A stretch of DNA of 64,000 bases from contig RPFO01000076.1 of the NCBI GenBank assembly GCA_009746045.1, positions 4,129,433 through 4,193,432 on the forward strand. The letters run 5' to 3'. Shown here piece by piece: positions 36,883 through 46,140 of the stretch. The stretch is from Mesostigma viride (Eukaryota > Streptophyta > Mesostigmatophyceae > Mesostigmatales > Mesostigmataceae). A program made the position numbers and the translations under genes. Numbering within the stretch: the stretch's first letter is position 1; each line of letters begins with the position of its first letter. Below the pieces are notes generated by a model. It had not been told where the DNA came from. It was given only the letters and a program-made list of their open reading frames with translations, and did not search any database.

Positions 36883-39078
36883 GTGAAGCAGTCCCGTGTA
36901 CATAGTGAGACACCCTGTGGGGACACAGCTTCACATGTAAATAAATCTGGGCAGGGTGCCACCTCTGATCAGCACCAGGGGTGTACTGATGTTCTCATTC
37001 CACAAGATTGCATGCATGCTGCAGCACAACAATCCCCTCAACTGTCAACAGGTGGAGGGTCCCCAGACAGGGTTGGCTCTGGGAGCCTAGATGCTCTGCT
37101 GGGAGGGTCTGCTGGGTCCTCTGGATCCAAGATGCAGAAGGTGGATGTTGCGTCCTCACACGCAGGGCCCGTCCAGGCGTCTTCCCAGGTGCGTAATCTG
37201 GCTAGGCAACTGAGCTACACGGATGCTGGACGCAGGCTGCACAATATCTTTGGTCACACAGCCATGGCTGAGATGTTTGGTTGGAAGATTGGAGATGAGC
37301 CACTGAGGGAAGCATGCAGGGCTGCAGCTGAGCAATGTACTTGTAAGGAGAATGCTGCCAAGAAGCCAAGGTCCCATGCTAGGGAGCCTGCCAGGGAGAA
37401 GGGGGACATCCAGGTAGACGTCCAGCATATCAGGGGCTTATACATTTTGGTGGCAGTGGACAGATTTAGCAGGTACAGGCTGCTCCAGATTCTGCCAGAT
37501 ATGAAGGGGAATACCCTGCTGCTGGGCTTGCAGACTCTCTTACCAGGCTTTGGGGTGTACAAGACAGTACAGGCTGATATTCAGTTTGAGTGCCTACTGT
37601 CACAGCAGGAGCAACTGCCATGCAAGCTGCTGGTCACGCCCAGGGAGAGCCATGGACAGCAAGGTGCTGTGGAGAGATCCATCAGGGAGGTCAAGACCGT
37701 AGTGCTGGCAGAACCTAAGGTGCCACTGGTAGCATCTGCTTTGGAGAGGGCAGTGTGGACCAGGCAGGTGGAAGAACAGTTGAACCTCAGAATAAACTAC
37801 TATTATGACGGGGTGGCTGTCAATCCTGTAGCACTGCAGTTTGGGATGCTAGCCCAGGAAGTGGTCCAGGCTTGCTTGAGGAAAGCAGACAGGGTGTTTG
37901 CTCAGTTGAGACGCAAGGATAGGGGCTGGAATGTGCTGAGGCCTCAGGTGGGGCTGAAGGTCAGAATGTGGAAGGAGCCATCAATGCAGGGCAAGAGGGG
38001 CAAGTGGCAGAACGGGGTGGTGACCTGTGTGGAAGATGCCAATCGTTCCTGCCTTGTGGCCTTGGAGAGTAATCCCAGGCATGTTTACAGGTTGAGCTGG
38101 GCCAACGTCAAGGAACGCAAGCCACATGCAATCTGGCCTGCAGACGGGCCTGGACCCCAGTGTTGGCTGGAGGGCCAGGTTAAGGACCAGGTAGTTGATG
38201 TGCCTGTCACTGACGTGGGAGGTGGCTATCCCTCTGATGATGATGAGGTGCAGGAGGCAACTGCATCACCTGTGGTGGAGCCAACGGGGGCTGGGCCTGC
38301 ACCAGGGTCCAAGAGGCCACTCATGGCAGACATTGTCCGGTCGCTCATGTTCAACAAGCACAAGGATCCCAAGGTATCTAAGTTGACTGAATGGGGTTCT
38401 TGCTGGGCTGCTACCCTAGAAGTGGATACTAACTCAGAGGTGTCTATCATCAGGGTGGAGGATGCTCAGGGCCTGAAGGTGAATAAGGCTGGCTGCAGGG
38501 CAGTGAGTGACTTTACGGGCACTGTAACAATGAAGATCCTAGGGGAAGTGACTGTGCCTATCCTGGGTGTCCCCACTGCGTTCTGTGTGGTGGAAGGGTA
38601 CCAGGGGCCTGCCATTTTGGGCCAGAATTTCTTGTGCATGCCAGGAGTGACTCTGTCAGCAGATGAGCTTGCACTAGAAGGTCATGGCAGTTTGCCCCTC
38701 CAGAGATATCACTACTCCAAGGGTCTAGCTGTGGCAGTCAAGGCTGTGAAGGGGCAGCAGAGTGTGGGGCCTGAAGGCAAGGAGCCCATTGCTGAGGACT
38801 TGTTGATCATCCCAACCACCCTAGATCCACGGGACTTGGGGGTGCACAAGTACCAGATTGCTGGTCACAGTCCTATTTCCTGGCACCAGTTGGTAGAGTT
38901 GATGCAAAGCCCCAAGATGGCTAAGGCATGGATTCTAGGGTTTGTCTCCAGTGGGCATGACTGGATAGTGTCTAACTGTGCTGAGCCTGTGGATGAGTTG
39001 CCCAGGGAGCATCAGTTGCTAAGGCTCTTGTTTGTGCTCAAGCTGAAGGAGATAGACGGGTGCAGGTGCCACATGTGA
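36883..39078 (+). CDS. pol: C2 integrase, retropepsin-like domain and start of reverse transcriptase
   Basis: 731 codons. Integrase zinc-binding residues are H120, H125, C152 and C154, and the DDE residues are D179 (QVDVQHI), D232 (QADIQF) and E264 (GAVERS). A Copia-like integrase C-terminus with MWKEPSMQGKRGKW follows. A retropepsin-like domain comes after integrase: LEVDTNSEVSII with D515, and PAILGQNFL about 60 residues later. The triad is DTN. RT then begins (AKAWILGFVSSG, NCAEPVD). No protease precedes integrase. The frame breaks at about 39,058 after EIDG, where C3 reads on through GVQVPHVRPVV; one G is missing. Confidence 0.9.
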   Translation: MKQSRVHSETPCGDTASHVNKSGQGATSDQHQGCTDVLIPQDCMHAAAQQSPQLSTGGGSPDRVGSGSLDALLGGSAGSSGSKMQKVDVASSHAGPVQASSQVRNLARQLSYTDAGRRLHNIFGHTAMAEMFGWKIGDEPLREACRAAAEQCTCKENAAKKPRSHAREPAREKGDIQVDVQHIRGLYILVAVDRFSRYRLLQILPDMKGNTLLLGLQTLLPGFGVYKTVQADIQFECLLSQQEQLPCKLLVTPRESHGQQGAVERSIREVKTVVLAEPKVPLVASALERAVWTRQVEEQLNLRINYYYDGVAVNPVALQFGMLAQEVVQACLRKADRVFAQLRRKDRGWNVLRPQVGLKVRMWKEPSMQGKRGKWQNGVVTCVEDANRSCLVALESNPRHVYRLSWANVKERKPHAIWPADGPGPQCWLEGQVKDQVVDVPVTDVGGGYPSDDDEVQEATASPVVEPTGAGPAPGSKRPLMADIVRSLMFNKHKDPKVSKLTEWGSCWAATLEVDTNSEVSIIRVEDAQGLKVNKAGCRAVSDFTGTVTMKILGEVTVPILGVPTAFCVVEGYQGPAILGQNFLCMPGVTLSADELALEGHGSLPLQRYHYSKGLAVAVKAVKGQQSVGPEGKEPIAEDLLIIPTTLDPRDLGVHKYQIAGHSPISWHQLVELMQSPKMAKAWILGFVSSGHDWIVSNCAEPVDELPREHQLLRLLFVLKLKEIDGCRCHM

Positions 39079-40417
39079 GGCCAGTTGTGACTGAGTACCA
39101 TGGCACGGGGGAGCTGACAGATGAGGAGTTGTATACGCCTGGGATGCTGCATGATACCTGGAGGATTGTTCTGTGTATATATCTGTCTTTCCTGGTCAAG
39201 GGCATTGCGTACAGCTCTGTGCTGATTGATTTCAAGAGGGCTTTTCTAAGGGTGATGTGGAGCAGGCCAAGGAGACGTGGCGTGATATCCCTCCCTTCTT
39301 TGTAACAGTGCCCAAGGTGTGGAGAGCAGAGATCAAGTCAAAATATCTCAGAATACTCAAGGGTTTGGAGGGTCTCAGGTCCAGCCCTATCATCTGGAGA
39401 AAGAGCCTGGAAAAGTTTCTGAAAACTCACTGTGGCTTTACTGTGTCTCCAGTTGATCCTTGCTTGTTCCAGAGTACTCATGAAGGGTTGCCTGTGTTTG
39501 CATCTCTGCATGGAGATGACCTGCACCTTCTAGGGCCTCCTGAGTGGGTGGATTCAGTACTGTCCAAGATCCAGAAGAGGTTTGAGTTAGGAAAGGTCCA
39601 GCACATGAAGCAGGATGAGCCCATGGTGTTTTGTGGAATGCAGGCCACGCTGATCAAGAGGGCAGGTACTTGGTTTATCAAGATGGAGGGTGGCAACAAC
39701 TATCCTCAGCAGATCATTGATGCCCTCCAGCAGCCCATTACCCAGGCCAGGTGTGCCACAATCAGGGGAATGTTGGCTTGGCTAGCTAGCATTTGTGCCC
39801 CAGATTTGTTGGTGCTGAGTAGGCTCACAGATGCTCAGCTGGTTGAGGTAGGGGCAGAGCAGGTGGTTGAGTCTGTCAGGAGCTCACCTCCACTCATACT
39901 GGCAGCTGTGGACTTGTACAAACCACTCAACATGGTGCTTTTTGTGGACAGTTCCATGGACAGCAGGAAGGTGACGGATGTCAGGGGTAGGGCAGCAGCA
40001 CTCATTACACTACAACAGGAGCACACTTCTCTGGTCAGCTGGTACAGTAGGTTACAGAACAGGGTGACGCCCAGCAGTGACATTGCTGAGTGCAGGGCAA
40101 TATGTGAGGGGCTACACACTGCTCTTTACCTCAGGGAGTTATTCTACCAGCTCTGTCAGGTAGCTTCCTGTAGCTTGCAGCTGCACACACTGGTCAAGAC
40201 AGACAGCATGGGCATGGTGCAGTTTGTGCACAGACAGCTCGCCAGGAGCAGGGATCTGGATTATTTGTTGCTGAAGGAGATGTCTTACCTTGCTCATCTT
40301 GAACATGTGCCTGGTGTTGACAACCCAGCAGACGCCCTCACCAAGCTGGAGAGCAAGGCTGAGCTACAATACCCTGTGCTCAAAGGGCTCATGTACCCCT
40401 TTTCTGGTGGGACTTGA
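39060..40417 (+). pseudogene. pol: C2 reverse transcriptase and RNase H, one further frameshift
   Basis: The first part (39,060-39,250) carries VRPVVTEYHGTGEL and DFKRAFL. A second one-base deletion at about 39,250 moves the frame to 39,257-40,417 (386 codons). There LKGLEGLRSSPIIW takes the place of the Copia YGLKQSP.AW block and HGDD (residues 85-88 of this piece) the place of YVDD. RNase H follows (FVDSSMDSRKVTDVRGRAA, SDIAECRA) and ends with NPADALTKLE. Apart from the two lost bases the frame is intact and matches C3 throughout. Confidence 0.88.
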
Positions 40418-41380
40418 AGTCCAGCCTTTGCCAGTTGGTGGCTGACCAGTGCTGTTGTCCCCAGGGGGGAGGGCAACAGGTAGCCTACCTGTCACCAAGC
40501 AGGTAGAAGGCTCAACAGGAGCAAGCTCTTCCTGTAAAGGATTAGCACAGTGGGATGCCTTTGGCCTCGGGCAGTTAGGCCATGACAGGGCAGGCCATGT
40601 TGAGAGTTCTTCCAGGTTGTTTGTATATATCTCTCTTGTTTAGTTTTCTTTAGCTGTGAATAAGTGACAACCTTGGATATTATGGTGTTGTAACCTGACA
40701 GTTGGGCCTTGCTGGTGCAGGCTGGTCCACTGGGAACACTCAACATTGGTTTTGGTGGATATTCTATAATAAAACATAATCATGTTGTATGCCAATCTCT
40801 CTTGTTGTCTGTCATGTGACCAGGTTAAGTTTAACCTGGGGTTCTGGGGTAGGGTTCGATTCCCTAGTTGAGCCACAGCCTGGTATGTATGACTCCTGGG
40901 CTTTAACACCCAGTGATGACATGGGCTCCCCATCAAGCAGTGGCACAGTGGTGTTGAAGTGGTTTCCATTGGTGAACATTTGGATGGATGATGCCTGGAA
41001 CGCTCGGGGCGGGCGCCATGAAACGGGCGCCAGTGATAACTGGGAAGACCAGGAACTCACTGTAATACGTTTCCTGTAGTCAGGGCCTCTCATTCAGATA
41101 TCCAGGATATGTTGCCTAAGGAATATTCAATATCCTCCTTTAAGCCCAAGCCAAGGTACAGTTGCAAAAGAAAGGGTTGGGGATGACCTGCAGGTCAAGT
41201 TAATGATCAGATGGCAGGGTTGAACCATAGATCCCTAAGAAGGATACCATTAAGGTGGCAAAAGGGGTGCTCATGAGGCTTATTATAAGTCCAGGGTAAC
41301 CAGGTGTCCATTTCACAAGGCAGCAAGGAATGGGTTGGTCATGGTGTGAAGCTTGCAGCTCCAAAACAAGAAAGGGTTGG
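40418..41380 (+). promoter_or_regulatory. C2 3' untranslated region with hairpin, T-arm-like motif and two polypurine tracts
   Basis: About 960 bp. A perfect hairpin CCAGGTTAAGTTTAACCTGG lies at 40,820-40,839. The T-arm-like TAGGGTTCGATTCCCTA lies at 40,850-40,866. The complement of the post-LTR sequence lies at 41,060-41,069. The purine tract AAGAAAGGGTTGG occurs twice, at 41,168-41,180 and at 41,368-41,380 directly before the 3' LTR. C3 keeps the T-arm-like motif and both purine tracts. Confidence 0.7.
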
Positions 41381-42022
41381 AGTTAGCATATTGGTGATGC
41401 AATATGCTAAGCATATCATACTTGAAGTGGCCTTTCCAACGCCGTGCTAAACGCCTCATTTGGACAAGGAACTTGAGAGTTATCAAGTCCCGAAGTAATG
41501 CCGCCGGACGCTACAGCAGTACCAGGACTAAGGACACGTGAGGGACAGGGCACGTGGCAGTGTTGGGTGAACCATCACACGTTACGTGTCACAGGACCGA
41601 CTGTCACTAGGAGGTACTGTGGTCAATATTGGTTGATGGTACCAAGAATGTCACAGGACTTCAGGACTGGCAGTCCTGCAGGCCTGGGATGGACGGGTAC
41701 TTGTCATGACGGATAAATCCAGAGCGTTACTGTCATTCATGGAAGGACAGACGTCCTGGATTGATGCAACCAAGGAAATTGACAGTGGCGGACCTGCCAA
41801 GGCGTGCAAGGCCTGGCAGCAATGGTGAGACCTAGAAAGGCTCGGACACAGCAGTGGCCAAGCGTCTTTTCCCAACACCGTCCGTGGGTACTGCCGCCTC
41901 AGGCTAGTGACCACAGGGTAGTGAGGCAACTGTGGTAAAGGTTAAAAGCCGCTGGTTGAAACCATGGCTCCATTCATCACATCTTGGGAAGACCAGAAAC
42001 TCACTGATCCGCGTTCATCTAA
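41381..42022 (+). repeat. C2 3' LTR
   Basis: 642 bp, near-identical to 33,855-34,496; followed by the target duplication TATACG at 42,023-42,028. Confidence 0.93.
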
Positions 42023-42028
42023 TATACG

Positions 42029-42467
42029 CAGTTGCCAAAAACCATCCGCACAATCCAGTACAGTGAAACAGGTAGAACCTTTAACCTTATTAAATATATC
42101 ATCAATACGAGGTAGAGGGTATTTAGACTTCACAGTGATATCATTTAACTTCCTATAATCAGTAACTAAACGAAACTTGCCATTTGGCTTAGGGACTAAC
42201 AGGACACCAGCTGAGTAGGGGGAGTTACTAGGCTCTATCAATCCTGCTTCTAACAGTGACACTAAAATCTGTTTTAGTAGTTCCTTTAGCTCGGTAGGGC
42301 CCATTCTATACATCGGAGAGTGCGTAGGAACTGCACCGTCCTTAATAACTACACGGTGTAAAACAGAACGAGGAGGAGGATAAGAAGGAGTCTTTTCTTC
42401 AAAAACTTTGGAGGAATCTATCACAGCCATGTATCTTACTATTTCGTTTTCAGTAAATCCCACCCTT
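42029..42467 (-). pseudogene. pol: G3 reverse transcriptase first half
   Basis: Reads MGFTENEIVRYMAV, then the pre-RT segment (PPPRSVLHRV, SPMYRMGPTELKEL), LVPKPNGKFRLVTDYRKLN and DCADGFWQLRI, and stops at the C2 target site. The upstream codons TIRV join the protease part across the LTR composite. The piece is intact within itself and fits the half at 33,854 without loss of codons once C2 and one target copy are removed. Confidence 0.88.
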
Positions 42468-42472
42468 ATTGT

Positions 42473-43258
42473 TGTCAGAGTATGTTTATACCTGGCTGCC
42501 CTACCTAGCTTTTAGGCCCTTGCCTGAATTGAGGGGGGAGAGACTGTTTGCCCTACCTGCGTAGTGTCTTCACTTTAGGCATTGTGCAAGGGGGGTGTCA
42601 GAGGTGAATTTCACCCTGTGTGCCCAACTGCCTGTTTACATTTGTAGTGTCTGGCCATCATGTTGTAAACGGAGGTATTAGGGTTGCGTCCCTAACAATC
42701 GCACCCGCCTGCCGTCTTTCCGGCCGCTAATTAAATAGGCTTGGTAGGGCCCGCCGTGAGCTTTCCGGCACAACTCATAGCACTGAATATAGTGCAGTAT
42801 AGCAAAAGTTATGTAGTGCCAAAGTTGTAATTCCGGCACAATACTTTGCGTACCTTATAGGTGCCGACGGTATTATCCTCGGCCGAATATTCCGTGTTGG
42901 ATATTTCGTATGACTGAATCCAGTTCTAGATGCATTGTATGCCGTGTTAGTTGCTTGACATCTGGCGTTCTCCTAATCGTCCATTGTATAATCGACAGCT
43001 GGCAACTTGTGCAGAATATTCTAGAACGTGCACCGCTGCCCCAATGTGCCTTGATAAGGAAGTGACACACCTACGTTGCACTTACCTTGCAGTCCGAGCC
43101 CAGTGTGGCTATGGATGCTATGGTCCCCACCCGGGAACCGCACCATGGCTTTGGCGGTGAAACGGTGGCAGTCCGTAACCTAAATATGCAATGAATAAAC
43201 TGTCTATCAATTGTCTCAATCAGTCTTGACGACCAAGGAATTAAATGAAAATTTCTGA
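42473..43258 (+). repeat. Left LTR of the composite, with internal second LTR start
   Basis: TGTCAGAGTATG... to ...AAATTTCTGACA. A second start, AAGGGGGGTGTCAGAGG, lies at about 42,589-42,605, so the 662 bp from 42,597 look like a complete shorter LTR with a 124-bp prefix that itself ends in a purine tract. Confidence 0.78.
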
Positions 43259-44032
43259 CACAAAGCCATTACAGAATTCACCCTATGGACGTCAATTAGC
43301 GAGACCCGCCTGAAAATGGCGAGAGACGTAATGTATTTCATGCATTATTATGGTTCGGAAGTTCGCGGCCGTGAGTCGCGTAATATTTGCTGGTCAGGCG
43401 TCTTGTTGAAGTCCTGCTGGCCAGCGCGTTTCCTGGAACCAGTCGCGGCTGGAGTCGCGGAAGTTTATATAAAACAATTTCCGGAATATTTCACATGTCG
43501 TCAGGCATCGTTGGTTGAAGCCGGAGCCATATAATGAGCTCAGGTTCAAATCCTGCGGCCGGCGATGTCGCAAGCTAATTTTTGGGTATTTTTTCGGGCA
43601 ACGCAGCGTGGAGCTGCGAATTTTTGTGCCGGAACCTGTCACTGGCCTATGCCAGTATGGGGAGTAATATGTGGTCGGCTGACCGGACGTTCATCGCGGG
43701 ATTAGTAAGACGTGCATAGTCCACGCAGATGCCCAATGCGAGAACGAGGGGATCAGACCGAGAGCAGGCGTTCAGGCCGGGAGCAACTTTTTGCACCGAG
43801 TATCGCCGCCATTACCACCTGCACGATCACAGTGCTACTCCACCAAGACCAAGAATTCTTTTCTGCTTCATCGAGCCAAGTTCGGCAATGCATCCAAGAC
43901 GACATCAACTTTTATGCTGCGTTTTTCCAGGAATGGTTTGGCCGTGGCCCTTGCCACGAGCAATGTGTTTTCTTCCCCGTGCTGATAGCAATGGTAGCAC
44001 TGTTTTGACGGGCTAGCCATGTAAGGGGGGTG

Positions 44033-44586
44033 TCAGAGTATGTTTATACCTGGCTGCCCTAGCTAGCTTTTAGGCCCTTGCCTGAATTGAGGGGGGAGAG
44101 ACTGTTTGCCCTACCTGCGTAGTGTCTTCACTTTAGGCATTGTGCAAGGGGAGTGTCAGAGGTGAATTTCACCCTGTGTGCCCAACTGCCTGTTTACATT
44201 TGTAGTGTCTGGCCATCATGTTGTAAACGGAGGTATTAGGGTTGCGTCCCTAACAATCGCACCCGCCTGCCGTCTTTCCGGCCGCTAATTAAATAGGCTT
44301 GGTAGGGCCCGCCGTGAGCTTTCCGGCACAACTTATAGCACTGAATATAGTGCAGTATAGCAAAAGTTATGTAGTGCCAAAGTTGTAATTCCGGCACAAT
44401 ACTTTGCGTACCTTATAGGTGCCGACGGTACTATCCTCGGCCGAATATTCCGTGTTGGATATTTCGTATGACTGAATCCAGTTCTAGATGCATTGTATGC
44501 CGTGTTAGTTGCTTGACATCTGGCGTTCTCCTAATCGTCCATTGTATAATCGACAGCCGGCAACTTGTGCAGAATATTCTAGAACG
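44033..44586 (+). repeat. Truncated direct LTR copy
   Basis: Matches 42,473-43,026 with few differences and stops at TTCTAGAACG, where the inverted copy begins. Confidence 0.8.
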
Positions 44587-45249
44587 TCAGAAATTTTCAT
44601 TTAATTCCTTGGTCGTCAAGACTGATTGAGACAATTGATAGACAGTTTATTCATTGCATATTTAGGTTACGGACTGCCACCGTTTCACCGCCAAAGCCAT
44701 GGTGCGGTTCCCGGGTGGGGACCATAGCATCCATAGCCACACTGGGCTCGGACTGCAAGGTAAGTGCAACGTAGGTGTGTCACTTCCTTATCAAGGCACA
44801 TTGGGGCAGCGGTGCACGTTCTAGAATATTCTGCACAAGTTGCCAGCTGTCGATTATACAATTGACGATTAGGAGAACGCCAGATGTCAAGCAACTAACA
44901 CGGCATACAATGCATCTAGAACTGGATTCAGTCATACGAAATATCCCACACGGAATATTCGGCCGAGGATAGTACCGTCGGCACCTATAAGGTACGCAAA
45001 GTATTGTGCCGGAATTACAACTTCGGCACTACATAACTTTTGCTATACTGCACTGTATTCAGTGCTATAAGTTGTGCCGGAAAGCTCACGGCGGGCCCTA
45101 CCAAGCCTATTTAATTAGCGGCCGGAAAGACGGCAGGCGGGTGCGATTGTTAGGGACGCAACCCTAATACCTCCGTTTACAACATGATGGCCAGACACTA
45201 CAAATGTAAACATGCAGTTGGGCACACAGGGTGAAATTCACCTCTGACA
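44587..45249 (-). repeat. Inverted LTR copy at the right end of the composite
   Basis: Reverse complement of 42,597-43,258, lacking only the outermost bases at its inner end and carrying a few substitutions. Its outer end provides the TGTCAGAG terminus next to the target duplication. Confidence 0.82.
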
Positions 45250-45254
45250 ATTGT

Positions 45255-45866
45255 ATCCGCTGTGTTCACATCTATATCCACACTATTATTAGTGATAGGT
45301 ATCTCCTGTACTTCTAACTGAAGGAACATACATAATAAATATCCATATTCCTTTAATTCAGATCGCAATTCATCATTGGACATTAATACTTCAGGTATAG
45401 GTCTTACAGGAGGATCAACAGGTGTAGGAGGAGTAATATCTACCAAAGATAAATTTTCCACTCTATAATGACGTTCCGGTACCCAGTAAGAGCTATCTGG
45501 AAACCAGATGACCATGGTATCATAATTAATAGTAATCTTATTATCCTGGTGCCAATCTAATCCTAGTAATACATCAGCGGTAGTGATAGGGCCTATAGTG
45601 GCCGTCAGGTTGACAGTACGTCCTTGTATGACCAGGGGAAGGGACACCGTACCCGGGGAGTGACTGGTGCGACCGTCAGCATAATTGACAGTGACAGGCT
45701 TGGTGTGAGGGATAGGGACTAGTCCTAAACGCCTAACTAGGGCCTCGCTCACAAAGGAGCTAGCCGCACCGCTATACACTAACACAGAGACATTCAAAAG
45801 TTCATCAGCATGCAAGAAGGGGTCTACAACAGTGTGGGGAACGGTTAAGCCACCATTCAAAAACAT
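45255..45866 (-). pseudogene. pol: G3 protease with mutated catalytic aspartate
   Basis: Follows the G2 and G4 protease closely: FLNGGLTVPHTVVDPFL, VLVYSGAASSFVSEALVRRLG, then TTADVLLGLDW. The active-site triad D-S/T-G reads Y-S-G, so the catalytic Asp is replaced by Tyr and the enzyme should be dead. The segment continues to the LTR-composite insertion (codons TADTI). Confidence 0.85.
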
Positions 45867-46140
45867 AAGAGGACGGACACGTAGTGGTAGGGATGATTCA
45901 GCTCCTACAGAAGTTATAAAAACAGGCAGGCAAAAATTATTATCTGGGGTACTATCTAAGGACCTGTCCAGGTTACCCCCGGCTGACAGGCCTACTGTTC
46001 CCCCTGGCCCACATCCATTGGGACTAACCCCGAAGAAGTCCCTGGCGAAAAAGCCACTGCTGGAGGGTCACGAGGGAGCGAAGAGGGTGCAGGAGCCTGA
46101 TTATCATAGGGGAACCCTGAGGGTCCTGTCTGCACAGCAT

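Larger units (their letters stand above)
33855..42022 (+). mobile_element. C2: full-length Copia-like LTR retrotransposon, 8.2 kb, young, nested in G3
   Basis: 642-bp LTRs at 33,855-34,496 and 41,381-42,022 differ at one position noticed by eye (A versus C near 34,053/41,579). The target duplication is TATACG (or 5 of its bases) at 33,849-33,854 and 42,023-42,028. LTR ends are AGTTAG...TCTAA, not TG/CA, and recall the AGTT/AACT ends of C1. Contents: two upstream ORFs of unknown role, gag with a zinc knuckle, then IN-PR-RT-RH. Two single-base deletions break the RT. Related to C3 at 59.7-64.0 kb. Confidence 0.93.
42473..45249 (+). mobile_element. LTR composite inserted in G3, with direct and inverted LTRs
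   Basis: Starts TGTCAGAGTATG and ends ACCTCTGACA, with a 5-bp target duplication ATTGT (42,468-42,472 and 45,250-45,254). Parts: LTR of 786 bp (42,473-43,258), internal 774 bp without coding capacity (43,259-44,032), a partial direct LTR (44,033-44,586), then an inverted LTR of about 660 bp (44,587-45,249) matching 42,597-43,258. The G run before 44,033 (AAGGGGGG) looks like a polypurine tract. Non-autonomous: no gag or pol. Confidence 0.8.

Noticed and set aside
43493-43572. tRNA-like sequence in the LTR composite interior
   Set aside because: CAGGTTCAAATCCTG resembles a T-arm, yet no matching acceptor stem or D-arm exists and the anticodon arm is irregular.
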